Assembly: GCA_902797895.1 (NCBI GenBank)
Contig: CADBUS010000114.1
Span: 1-9,126 of the forward strand
Source: an uncultured Bacteroidia bacterium
GTDB taxonomy: Bacteria > Bacteroidota > Bacteroidia > Bacteroidales > UBA932
Length of the DNA: 9,126 nt
Direction of reading: 5' to 3'
Part shown: positions 1 to 7,400 of the stretch, piece by piece
Position numbering within the stretch: position 1 is the first letter of the stretch
Layout: each line of letters opens with the position of its first letter
Translations under genes and position numbers: made by a program
Notes under the pieces: generated by a model
What the model was told of the DNA's origin: nothing
What the model saw: the letters and a program-made list of their open reading frames with translations, nothing else
Databases searched by the model: none

Positions 1-1022
1 GCAGCTTTTACGCTTCCCTCAATGGTGGCCGTAGCCCCTGCCGCTATTTTAGAAGGGCAGTTTATTTTCATATATGCCTTGCTTGCCTCTACCTTGTATA
101 TGTTCAGAGTGCTCTTGCCTTTATTGCTGATAGTGAACTTTATAGGAAAGTACTCGCCGCTCTTTGCACTACCGAACATATAGGTGCCGTCCTCTGCGCT
201 GAACATAGCGGCCTGGCGCTTCTGCTCTGCGGTGAGGCTGGTGTAAGGGGTTACTATAGAGGCCTCTACGGTAAACATCTCCTTTGCTCTCTCTCCGTTG
301 CATAGTATGGCGGCGCGGTAGAGGTTTCTTCCCCAACGCTGTTTACCTACTTTAGTATCTATTGTATATGAGATAGTTGCACTCTCTCCTGCGGCAATCT
401 CCTTTGGTGTAATAGTTATCTGCAAGCCAGGCTCCACATCTTCAAATTCTACCTTAACCTTTCTGTTTGAAAGGTTTACTATATTCTCTTTAAGTGCCTT
501 TTGCAGCCCTTGTTCTATCTGACCGCCATTCTGAATCTGCCGCTTCATACCGAGCAGACCGTACCTTACAGGAAACTGCTCACTCAAAGGCTTCTCCTTG
601 GCGTATGGTATTCCTATAATCCTGAGTTGTATAGGCTTTGCAGAAGAGGATAGATATACGGTAAGAGTTTTGTCAAACGGGTATGCTCCCTGATCGTTGA
701 GGTAGGTAACGGTAATTTTACCACCCTTTCCGGGCATAATAGGTGCCTTGTCCCACTCCGGCACAGAGCAGCCGCAGCTGGAGAGTATATTGTTTATCAC
801 AACAGGCTCGTTGCTCACATTGGTATATGTGAAGGTGCATTTTTGCGGCCCTGCGGTGGCTGAAAACTTGCCAAAGTCGTGGACTGTGGAGTTGAATTTA
901 AGGGCTGTTGTGTGGCCGCTCTGTGCCATAGCTGTAAGCGTGCAGAGCAACGCCGCAGCGGCAATCAAAACTCTGCTCGGCCACCAAGCCCTCTTTAATA
1001 TTCTCTTTTTTAGTGTTAACAT
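1..1022 (-). CDS. Secreted DUF1573 (Ig-like/HYDIN-type) protein, 3' end cut off by the window edge
   Basis: Reading the minus strand from the ATG at 1022 gives 340 complete codons without a stop, so the gene continues past the left edge. Residues 1-33 form a signal peptide: a basic start (KKRILKR, with R17), a hydrophobic stretch VLIAAAALLCTLTA, and a likely signal peptidase I cut after AMA (residue 33). Residues about 41-138 match the DUF1573 pattern: a VHDFGKF start, the conserved pair in SSCGCSVPEW (C83, C85), then PIMPGKGGKITVTYL. Two further beta-sandwich-like segments follow, at about 180-256 and from about 281 (FGSAKSGEYFPIKFTISNKG) into the missing end. DUF1573 proteins are common in Bacteroidota, and their biochemical role is not established. 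By analogy with ASPM-SPD2-HYDIN domains I infer a binding or structural role in the periplasm or at the surface. No catalytic motif is visible. It is divergent from the M16 peptidase gene. Confidence 0.88.
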   Translation of the reverse strand, partial: MLTLKKRILKRAWWPSRVLIAAAALLCTLTAMAQSGHTTALKFNSTVHDFGKFSATAGPQKCTFTYTNVSNEPVVINNILSSCGCSVPEWDKAPIMPGKGGKITVTYLNDQGAYPFDKTLTVYLSSSAKPIQLRIIGIPYAKEKPLSEQFPVRYGLLGMKRQIQNGGQIEQGLQKALKENIVNLSNRKVKVEFEDVEPGLQITITPKEIAAGESATISYTIDTKVGKQRWGRNLYRAAILCNGERAKEMFTVEASIVTPYTSLTAEQKRQAAMFSAEDGTYMFGSAKSGEYFPIKFTISNKGKSTLNIYKVEASKAYMKINCPSKIAAGATATIEGSVKA

Positions 1023-1036
1023 AGCTCTTTAATCTA

Positions 1037-1044
1037 CAAAAGTA
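1037..1044 (-). promoter_or_regulatory. Candidate -7 box for the DUF1573 gene
   Basis: Read on the minus strand this is TACTTTTG, an exact fit to the Bacteroidota primary-sigma -7 consensus TAnnTTTG. It ends 14 bases before the ATG at 1022, so the untranslated leader would be only about 8 bases. No clear TTG-type -33 element is seen 19-21 bases upstream, which keeps confidence modest. Confidence 0.4.
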
Positions 1045-1048
1045 AACT

Positions 1049-1055
1049 TATTTTG
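1049..1055 (+). promoter_or_regulatory. Weak -7 box candidate for the M16 peptidase gene
   Basis: TATTTTG resembles TAnnTTTG but has one base too few between TA and TTTG. It sits almost back to back with the opposing candidate box at 1037-1044 and would give a leader of about 44 bases before the ATG at 1106. No -33 element is evident. It is the only near-match I see on the plus strand of the 83-base divergent spacer. Confidence 0.2.
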
Positions 1056-1105
1056 CTAAATTCGCCTTGTTGTAAAGTATAATTAGTAAAACTAACACAT
1101 AAGTT

Positions 1106-4057
1106 ATGAAATTATCGTATAAGTTTTCATCTGCTCTTGTTGCAACAATCGTGCTAATAATGGCGGTTGCTTCCTGCGGCAAGAAAGAGTACACCGTGCT
1201 GAAGGGAGATCCTACAGCCACCAGAATCTACACATTAGATAATGGCCTTACGGTCTATCTCTCCGTTCTTAAAAAAGAGCCAAGAATACAGACCTACATT
1301 GCAGTAAGGGTTGGCAGCAAGAACGATCCGCACGAGACTACCGGCCTTTCTCACTATCTGGAGCATATAATGTTCAAGGGTACAAAGAGCTTTGGAACAA
1401 TAGATTACGAGGCAGAAAAGCCTTATTTGGATAGGATAGAGCAGGAGTTTGAGAAGTACCGCAAAATGACAGACCCGGCCCAGAGGAAAAAGCAGTATGC
1501 CCTCATAGATTCAATCTCTTACGAGGCATCTTCTCTCTTTATAGGCAACGAGTATGATAAAATTATGGCCCAGATGGGAGCCAAGGGCTCAAACGCCTTC
1601 ACCTCTTTTGATATGACCGTATATACAGAGGATATACCATCAAATCAGGTAGAGGCTTGGGCAAAGGTGCAGAGCGACCGCTTCAAGAATATGGTAATAA
1701 GAGGATTCCATACAGAGCTTGAGGCTGTTTACGAGGAGTGCAACCTCGGCCTTTCAGATGATAGCGGCAATGCTTTGGATACCCTTCTGTTTGCAATGTT
1801 CGACAAGCATCCATACGGAGAGCAGACCACAATAGGTACTCAGGAGCATCTTAAAAACCCATCTATCGTGAATATACAGAACCATTTTGATAACTTTTAT
1901 GTTCCTAACAATGTGGCTATCTGTATGGCAGGCGATTTTAATCCGGATGAGGTGATTGCCACAATAAAGAAATACTTTGGAGATTGGAAGAAGAATGAGA
2001 ATCTCAAACTGTTGGAGTTTGAGGATGAGGAGCCTATCGCCGAGCATATAGAGAAAACGGTTTATGGCCTTGAGGCTCCGTTTTTGGAGATAGGTTGGAG
2101 ATTCCCTTCTGCTTATCGTGCCAATCGCGATGGTATCAACCTTACAGAAGATACACTCTACTTTGTATCAAATCTGCTTTACAACGGCCGCGCAGGTCTT
2201 ATAGATCAGGAGCTTAACCGCCCTGGCAAGGTGCTCAACGCACACGCCTATTATTACAGCCTTAGCGACTACAATATCTTCTTTATGGGTGCAGAGCCAA
2301 GGGAAGGACAATCTTTGGACGAGGTTAAAACCCTTGTAATGGAGCAGTTGGAGAGAATTAAGAGCGGCAATTTTGATGAGAATATGCTCAAATCTATAAT
2401 GAACAACTTCAAGCTCCGCCAGATGCAGGCGCAGGATTCCTATAGGGCTGTGGCAGGTTGGCAGTACAACGCCTTTATTAACCATATCCCTTGGGAGTAT
2501 GTTATAAACGAGGGGCAAAGGCTTGAGAAGATTACAAAAGAGGATATTGTGGCCTTTGCAAAGCGCAACTTTACAGATAATTATGTACAGGTTAAAAAGG
2601 TGGTTGGTGCGCAGAAGGGAGTGAAAACTCTTGAGAAGCCGGCAATTACAGCCATACGTACAAACAGAGATACCTCCAGCCAATTCTTGCGCGATATGGT
2701 GGCAATGATAGACAAAGCACCTGAGATTGCTCCTGTTTTTGTTGATTTTGAGAAGGATATGTCTATTGTTAAATTAGATAACGGCCTTCCTCTCTACTAC
2801 AAGCAGAACAAAGATAACAAACTATTCAGCCTTAATGCCTACTATACCAACGGCTCAAACGACAATAAGATTCTTCCATACGCTTTCTCTTATCTGAAAG
2901 CCCTTGGTACAGACAAGATGAGCGCAGATGAGGTTAGTTCCAAGTTCTATGAACTTGCCTGCTCCTACTATTTTAATGCCGGTGAAAACGATGCAACTTT
3001 TGCTATTTCAGGTATATCCTCCTCTATGGATGAGGCTGCCGCGCTCTTTGAGGAGCTGCTGAGCAATGCCAAAGCAGATGAGCAGTTGCTTGAGGTAATG
3101 AAGCAGAACTGGATTAAGGAGAAGCTCAATGCCAAGACAAGTAAATCTGTCAATGAGGTTGCAATACAGATTTATGCTGTTTATGGTCCTACCAACTCAT
3201 TTACAGCAGACCTTACTCCTGAGCAGATAAAAGAGCTTACCTCCGAGCAGCTTTTGAGTGCAGTTAAGGATATGTACTATGGCCATAAGCACAGTGTGGT
3301 TTATTACGGTCCTCTCTCTAAAGATGAGATGGTTGCAAAGTTGCCACAGTTGCACAAGATGGGCGATAATCTTGCAGAGTACGCTCCGTCAAGAATATTC
3401 AAAGCCTGGTCCTCTAAGGTGCCTGCGCTCTTTATAGCTCCTTACAAGGCAAATCAGATAAATATGTATAAAGTATCTACTTATGATGATATACCTTATA
3501 ATCCTGAGAATGATGCTCTTATATCGTTGTACGACATCTATTTCGGCTCAGGTATGAGCTCAATAGTATTCCAGGATTTGAGGGAGGCCAAAGGACTTGC
3601 TTACCACGCAAGCGCAAGGACTGTTCTGCCTGCCCGCGTTGGTGAGATACCATTCTATATGGCAAGGATTTACACCCAGAACGATAAAATGATAGATGCT
3701 ATGAACGCCTTTGATGAGATTCTTACCAATATGCCTGTGGCGGAGAAATCGTTTGATGTGGCAAAATCCAATGCTGTACAGAATCTTGCTACAAAGAGAT
3801 ATAACGGAGCTGATGTTATATGGCACTATATCTCTCTCAAAGAGAAGGGTGTATCTTTGGATTATGACAAAACACTCTTTGAGAAGATGAAGAATCTGAC
3901 TCTGGATGATATTATAACCTATCAGAATAACTTTATAAAGAATCGTACCTACAATACAGGAATACTTGGTAATCCTGCAGAACTGAATTTGAAGGGAGTG
4001 GCTCCAGAGTATGGCAAGGTAGTGATTCTCAGAACAGAAGATATATTTGGATACTAA
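1106..4057 (+). CDS. M16 family zinc metallopeptidase, membrane lipoprotein, two-halved (pitrilysin-like)
   Basis: The 983-residue product begins with a lipoprotein signal peptide: K2, a hydrophobic stretch SSALVATIVLIMA and the lipobox VASC, so C24 would be lipidated after cleavage. The N-terminal M16 domain (about 38-270) has the inverted zinc motif HYLEH (H83, E86, H87), with E86 the catalytic base. The distal EL-EAV-EE segment supplies the third ligand: E211 by alignment with the pitrilysin ERNAVNAE pattern, with E204 the second acidic residue. About 45 extra residues, rich in charge, separate these motifs compared with minimal M16 proteins. An M16_C domain follows (about 255-500). A second M16 pair starts near 550 (MSIVKLDNGLPLYY) but has PYAFSYLKAL where HxxEH would be, so that half is inactive. 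The C-terminal R826 and Y833 in DLREAKGLAYH match the conserved substrate-binding Arg-Tyr pair. The family cleaves peptides inside a closed chamber. Its substrate here is unknown, and periplasmic peptide breakdown is an inference. The next gene begins 126 bases downstream with its own promoter. Confidence 0.93.
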   Translation: MKLSYKFSSALVATIVLIMAVASCGKKEYTVLKGDPTATRIYTLDNGLTVYLSVLKKEPRIQTYIAVRVGSKNDPHETTGLSHYLEHIMFKGTKSFGTIDYEAEKPYLDRIEQEFEKYRKMTDPAQRKKQYALIDSISYEASSLFIGNEYDKIMAQMGAKGSNAFTSFDMTVYTEDIPSNQVEAWAKVQSDRFKNMVIRGFHTELEAVYEECNLGLSDDSGNALDTLLFAMFDKHPYGEQTTIGTQEHLKNPSIVNIQNHFDNFYVPNNVAICMAGDFNPDEVIATIKKYFGDWKKNENLKLLEFEDEEPIAEHIEKTVYGLEAPFLEIGWRFPSAYRANRDGINLTEDTLYFVSNLLYNGRAGLIDQELNRPGKVLNAHAYYYSLSDYNIFFMGAEPREGQSLDEVKTLVMEQLERIKSGNFDENMLKSIMNNFKLRQMQAQDSYRAVAGWQYNAFINHIPWEYVINEGQRLEKITKEDIVAFAKRNFTDNYVQVKKVVGAQKGVKTLEKPAITAIRTNRDTSSQFLRDMVAMIDKAPEIAPVFVDFEKDMSIVKLDNGLPLYYKQNKDNKLFSLNAYYTNGSNDNKILPYAFSYLKALGTDKMSADEVSSKFYELACSYYFNAGENDATFAISGISSSMDEAAALFEELLSNAKADEQLLEVMKQNWIKEKLNAKTSKSVNEVAIQIYAVYGPTNSFTADLTPEQIKELTSEQLLSAVKDMYYGHKHSVVYYGPLSKDEMVAKLPQLHKMGDNLAEYAPSRIFKAWSSKVPALFIAPYKANQINMYKVSTYDDIPYNPENDALISLYDIYFGSGMSSIVFQDLREAKGLAYHASARTVLPARVGEIPFYMARIYTQNDKMIDAMNAFDEILTNMPVAEKSFDVAKSNAVQNLATKRYNGADVIWHYISLKEKGVSLDYDKTLFEKMKNLTLDDIITYQNNFIKNRTYNTGILGNPAELNLKGVAPEYGKVVILRTEDIFGY

Positions 4058-4127
4058 TGGCACGCTTTTGGTATGGGTAGTGCCGAGAGGGTAATGCAGG
4101 AGACCTTTTTTATTAAAGAGTTTTTTG

Positions 4128-4135
4128 TATTTTTG
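4128..4135 (+). promoter_or_regulatory. -7 promoter box of the ferredoxin gene
   Basis: TATTTTTG is a full match to the Bacteroidota -7 consensus TAnnTTTG. Transcription would start near 4142, giving a leader of about 42 bases before the ATG at 4184. The upstream -33 zone (about 4105-4111) is a T run without a clean TTG. Its location directly before a short gene with its own terminator supports an independent transcription unit. Confidence 0.6.
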
Positions 4136-4147
4136 CCCCCGCAAAAA
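4130..4147. repeat. Perfect inverted repeat overlapping the ferredoxin promoter start region
   Basis: TTTTTGC (4130-4136) and GCAAAAA (4141-4147) are perfect reverse complements around a CCCC loop. The left arm includes most of the -7 box and the right arm covers the likely transcription start. It could be an operator, a start-site signature or a small 5' mRNA hairpin. The stem is A/T rich apart from two G-C pairs, so it is weak as RNA. Confidence 0.55.
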
Positions 4148-4183
4148 AATGAAACAATTAACAACAAATTAAATTAACACATT

Positions 4184-4351
4184 ATGGCTTACAAAATTTC
4201 TACAGATTGTGTTGCTTGCGGAACTTGCCAAGGCGAGTGCCCTGTAGGTGCTATTTCAGCAGGCGATATCTACAAGATTGATCCAGGTCTTTGCACAGAC
4301 TGCGGTACTTGTGCAGCTGCTTGCCCTGTTGGAGCAATTTCACAGGAGTAA
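4184..4351 (+). CDS. 2[4Fe-4S] bacterial (clostridial-type) ferredoxin, 55 residues
   Basis: This short gene encodes a complete small ferredoxin. Two cysteine motifs of the form CxxCxxCxxxCP are intact: C9, C12, C15, C19-P and C37, C40, C43, C47-P. They bind two [4Fe-4S] clusters. The halves are near-duplicates, as CxxCGTC is followed in both by CPVGAIS, the usual internal repeat of this family. At 55 residues it has the normal length for a minimal ferredoxin, and there is no signal peptide, so it acts in the cytoplasm. Such proteins are low-potential one-electron carriers for enzymes such as pyruvate:ferredoxin oxidoreductase, hydrogenases or Rnf. Which partner applies here cannot be read from the window. 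The ATG at 4184 is the only sensible start, with an A/T-rich leader and no Shine-Dalgarno sequence. It has a promoter before it and a strong terminator after it, so it is probably monocistronic. None of its five isoleucine codons is ATA, which fits high expression. Confidence 0.97.
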   Translation: MAYKISTDCVACGTCQGECPVGAISAGDIYKIDPGLCTDCGTCAAACPVGAISQE

Positions 4352-4373
4352 TACTTGTAGATTAAAATACGTA

Positions 4374-4410
4374 GGGGTTGCCAAAACCATTTTGGCAACC
4401 CCTTTTTTTT
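4374..4410 (+). terminator. Strong intrinsic terminator after the ferredoxin gene
   Basis: A perfect 13-base-pair stem (GGGGTTGCCAAAA at 4374-4386 with TTTTGGCAACCCC at 4390-4402) closes a CCA loop and is followed at once by eight T residues (4403-4410). It lies 22 bases past the ferredoxin stop. There is no T run on the other strand, so it acts only on plus-strand transcripts. It should separate ferredoxin transcription from secA. Confidence 0.95.
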
Positions 4411-4426
4411 CTGCTTTTTTTTCTGC
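4403..4426 (+). repeat. Two tandem copies of a 12-base T-rich unit
   Basis: The unit TTTTTTTTCTGC occurs twice in direct tandem (4403-4414 and 4415-4426). The first copy is the T tail of the ferredoxin terminator and the second adds another eight-T run. It looks like a local duplication of the terminator tail, and it may help release transcripts that read through the first run. Confidence 0.85.
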
Positions 4427-4429
4427 AAA

Positions 4430-4460
4430 TTTGTAACTTAATTACTTTAGTAATTATTTG
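4430..4460 (+). promoter_or_regulatory. Candidate secA promoter
   Basis: A TTTG (4430-4433) is followed by 19 bases and then ATTATTTG (4453-4460). The spacing matches the Bacteroidota -33/-7 arrangement. The -7 box keeps TTTG, but its TA is replaced by AT. Transcription would start near 4467, leaving a leader of about 24 bases before the secA ATG at 4491. Because a strong terminator lies just upstream, secA needs a promoter in this short interval. Confidence 0.4.
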
Positions 4461-4490
4461 AGTAAAATATAGAGATAATTCCAAAGAGAT

Positions 4491-7400
4491 ATGGGAAGTT
4501 TTTTGAGTTTATTGAAGAGAGTTTTTGGCTCCAAAGAGGATAGGGATCTAAAGCAGATCAAGCCTATTTTGGCCAATGTTCTTAAGGAGTATGAGAGGGT
4601 GAATCCTCTCTCTAATGATGAGCTTAGGGCAGAAACAGAGAAGGTAAAGCAGATAATCAAAGAGAAGATTGCTGCCGATTCTGCTCGCAGGGAGGAGCTA
4701 AAGAGGTTGCTTGAAGATGTAAATGTATCCACAAAGGAGAAGGAGGGGTATGCCTCTGAGGATGACAGCCTTAAGAAGAAGATTAACGAGGATATTGAGC
4801 AGGTTTTGAATCAGGTGCTTCCTACAGCCTTTGCAATAATGAAGTCAACCGCTCGCCGCTTTGCCGAGGGGGCGGTAAGTGCAACAGCCACAGAGTTTGA
4901 CAAGGCTTTGAGTGCAAGATGCGATTATGTTGCAATAGATAATGGCCAGGCAGTATGGCAGAACAGCTGGATGGCAGGTGGCAATATGATTACCTGGAAT
5001 ATGATTCATTACGATGTGCAGCTTATAGGAGGTATTGCAATGCACCAGGGCAAGATAGCCGAGATGGCAACAGGTGAGGGTAAAACTTTGGTGGCAACCC
5101 TGCCTGTCTTTCTTAATGCCTTGGCCGGTAAGGGAGTACACCTTGTAACTGTGAACGACTACCTTGCAAAGCGAGATGCCGAGTGGATGGGGCCGCTCTA
5201 TCAGTTCCACGGCCTCTCTGTAGATTGCATAGATAAGCACGAGCCTAATTCAGATGCCCGCAAGGCGGCTTATCTCTCTGATATTACATACGGTACAAAT
5301 AACGAGTTTGGTTTTGACTACCTTAGAGACAATATGGCGGTTGCCCTTGAAGACCTTGTGCAACGTGAGCATCACTACGCCATTGTGGATGAGGTGGACT
5401 CTGTGCTTATAGACGATGCCAGAACTCCTCTTATTATCTCCGGCCCTGTGCCAAAGGGTGAGGATCAGCAGTTTGTAGATTACAAGCCATACGTGGAGAA
5501 GATATATAGTGTACAAAAGGCTGAGGCAACAAAGTATTTGAATGAGGCTAAAAAGCTTATCGCTGAGGGAAATACAAAAGATGGCGGAATGGCTCTTTTG
5601 AGAGCGCACAAGGCTCTTCCAAAATACAATCCGCTTATTAAGTTTTTGAGCGAACCGGGGATGAAGCAGCTCCTCAACAGCGTAAACAACTTCTATATGC
5701 AGAATAACAACAAGGAGATGCACATTGTTACAGATCCTCTCTATTTTGTTATAGAAGAGCATAATAGAACAGTTGAGCTTACAGATAAGGGTAACGATTT
5801 CATATCCGGATTGGTAGATGATCACAAGTTTTTTGTGCTTCCGGATGTTGGAACGGAGATCTCCGAAATAGAGAAATCCTCTATGACTCAAGAGGAGAAG
5901 GTGGCCGCAAAGGATGCCGTTATTGCAGACTATGCTCTTAAATCTGAGCGAGTACATACAGTTACACAGTTGCTCAAGGCATACGCTCTCTTTGAAAAGG
6001 ATATAGATTATGTGATAATGGATAACAAAGTGAAGATTGTGGATGAGCAGACAGGCCGTATTATGGAGGGGCGCCGCTGGTCAGACGGACTTCACCAAGC
6101 TGTTGAGGCAAAGGAGAATGTGAAGGTGGAGGCTGCAACCCAAACCTTTGCTACCATCACTTTGCAGAACTATTTTAGAATGTACCATAAACTTGCAGGT
6201 ATGACAGGTACTGCCTCTACCGAGGCCGGTGAGTTCTGGAGCATATACAAGTTGGAGGTTGTAACAATTCCTACAAATAAGCCTGTAATAAGGGTGGATG
6301 CAGATGATTTGATTTACAGGACAAGAAAAGATAAGTTCAATGCTGTAATTGAGAGGATTGAGCAGCTACGCAAGGCAGGGCGTCCTGTGCTTGTGGGAAC
6401 TACCTCTGTGGAGATTTCTGAAATGCTTAGTAAATCTCTAACTATGAGAAAGATTGGCCATAGCGTTCTGAATGCTAAACTCCACGCCAAAGAGGCGGAG
6501 ATTGTGGCCAATGCAGGCCAGGCCGGTACTGTAACAATAGCCACCAATATGGCCGGCCGTGGTACAGATATTAAGCTGGGCGAGGGGGTTGTAGAGGCAG
6601 GTGGACTTGCAATCATTGGTACCGAGAGGCACGATAGCCGCCGTGTAGATCGCCAGCTCCGAGGCCGTTCCGGCCGTCAGGGAGATCCCGGCTCATCTGA
6701 GTTTTATGTATCTCTTGAGGATGATTTAATGAGGCTCTTTGGTGCAGACCGCATTGCTAAAATTGTGGATAGAATGGGTATGAAAGAGGGGGAGGTGCTG
6801 CAACACAGGTGGTTGTCCTCATCTGTGGAGAGGGCGCAGAAAAAGGTGGAGGAGAATAACTTTGGTATCAGAAAGCGTCTGTTGGAGTATGACGATGTTA
6901 TGAATATTCAAAGAGGCGTAATCTACTCCAGAAGAAATAATGCCCTCAACGGAGATAGAATGGATGTGGATTTGCAGAATATGATTTCTGACTTCTCGGA
7001 GGCTCTTTCAACCAGAATGAAGGAGTACAGCTATGAGGATTTTAAGATGGAACTTATAAGGCAAATCTCAATAGATCCTGAGTTTGATGAGACATATTTT
7101 GCCAAGGCTTCCAAAAACGAAATGTCTGACTTTTTGGAAAAGGCTATCGCTGAGATAATTGAAAGAAGAGGAGAGGCACTTGTCGAGAAAACATACCCTA
7201 TAGTTGAAAGAATCTATAAGGAGCAAGGGGCTGTGCATCAGAATATTTTAATACCTATTACAGATGGGCAGAAGATATTGCAGCTGCTTGTGAATATGAA
7301 AAAGGCTGTAGATACAAATGGTAAGGAGATTCAGAAGGCTTTGGTTAGGAATGTTACCCTTATCAAGATAGATGAGTTTTGGAAGCAACACCTCAGAGAT

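Noticed and set aside
748..1032. Plus-strand open frame of 94 codons
   Set aside because: It lies opposite the signal-peptide and first domain of the DUF1573 gene, which has clear family motifs. The plus-strand product shows no recognisable features.
4059..4084. Hairpin GGCAC...GTGCC just after the M16 stop codon
   Set aside because: The stem has only five pairs with a 16-base loop, and the T run (4106-4111) is about 20 bases further on, so it does not support an intrinsic terminator.
3560..4144. Minus-strand open frame of 194 codons running across the M16 gene end and the ferredoxin promoter
   Set aside because: It is antisense to the conserved C-terminal M16 motifs, its product is rich in cysteine, histidine and isoleucine without domain motifs, and it would start inside the promoter palindrome.
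4149..4172. Possible seven-residue leader peptide (MKQLTTN) before the ferredoxin
   Set aside because: It has no run of a regulatory amino acid, no alternative hairpins to pair with, and an ATG placed by an A-run at the likely 5' end of the transcript. Chance is the simpler explanation.
4248..4436. Plus-strand open frame of 62 codons overlapping the ferredoxin
   Set aside because: It is in a different frame from the ferredoxin with its intact cysteine motifs, and it runs straight through the terminator hairpin.
4454..4732. Minus-strand open frame opposite the secA start
   Set aside because: It is serine- and leucine-rich, as expected from reading the reverse of an acidic, lysine-rich coding region, and SecA's N-terminus is unmistakable on the other strand.
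5250..5957. Minus-strand open frame of 235 codons inside secA
   Set aside because: It is fully antisense to conserved SecA sequence. Long antisense frames are expected with this codon bias, and there is no promoter, start context or family motif.
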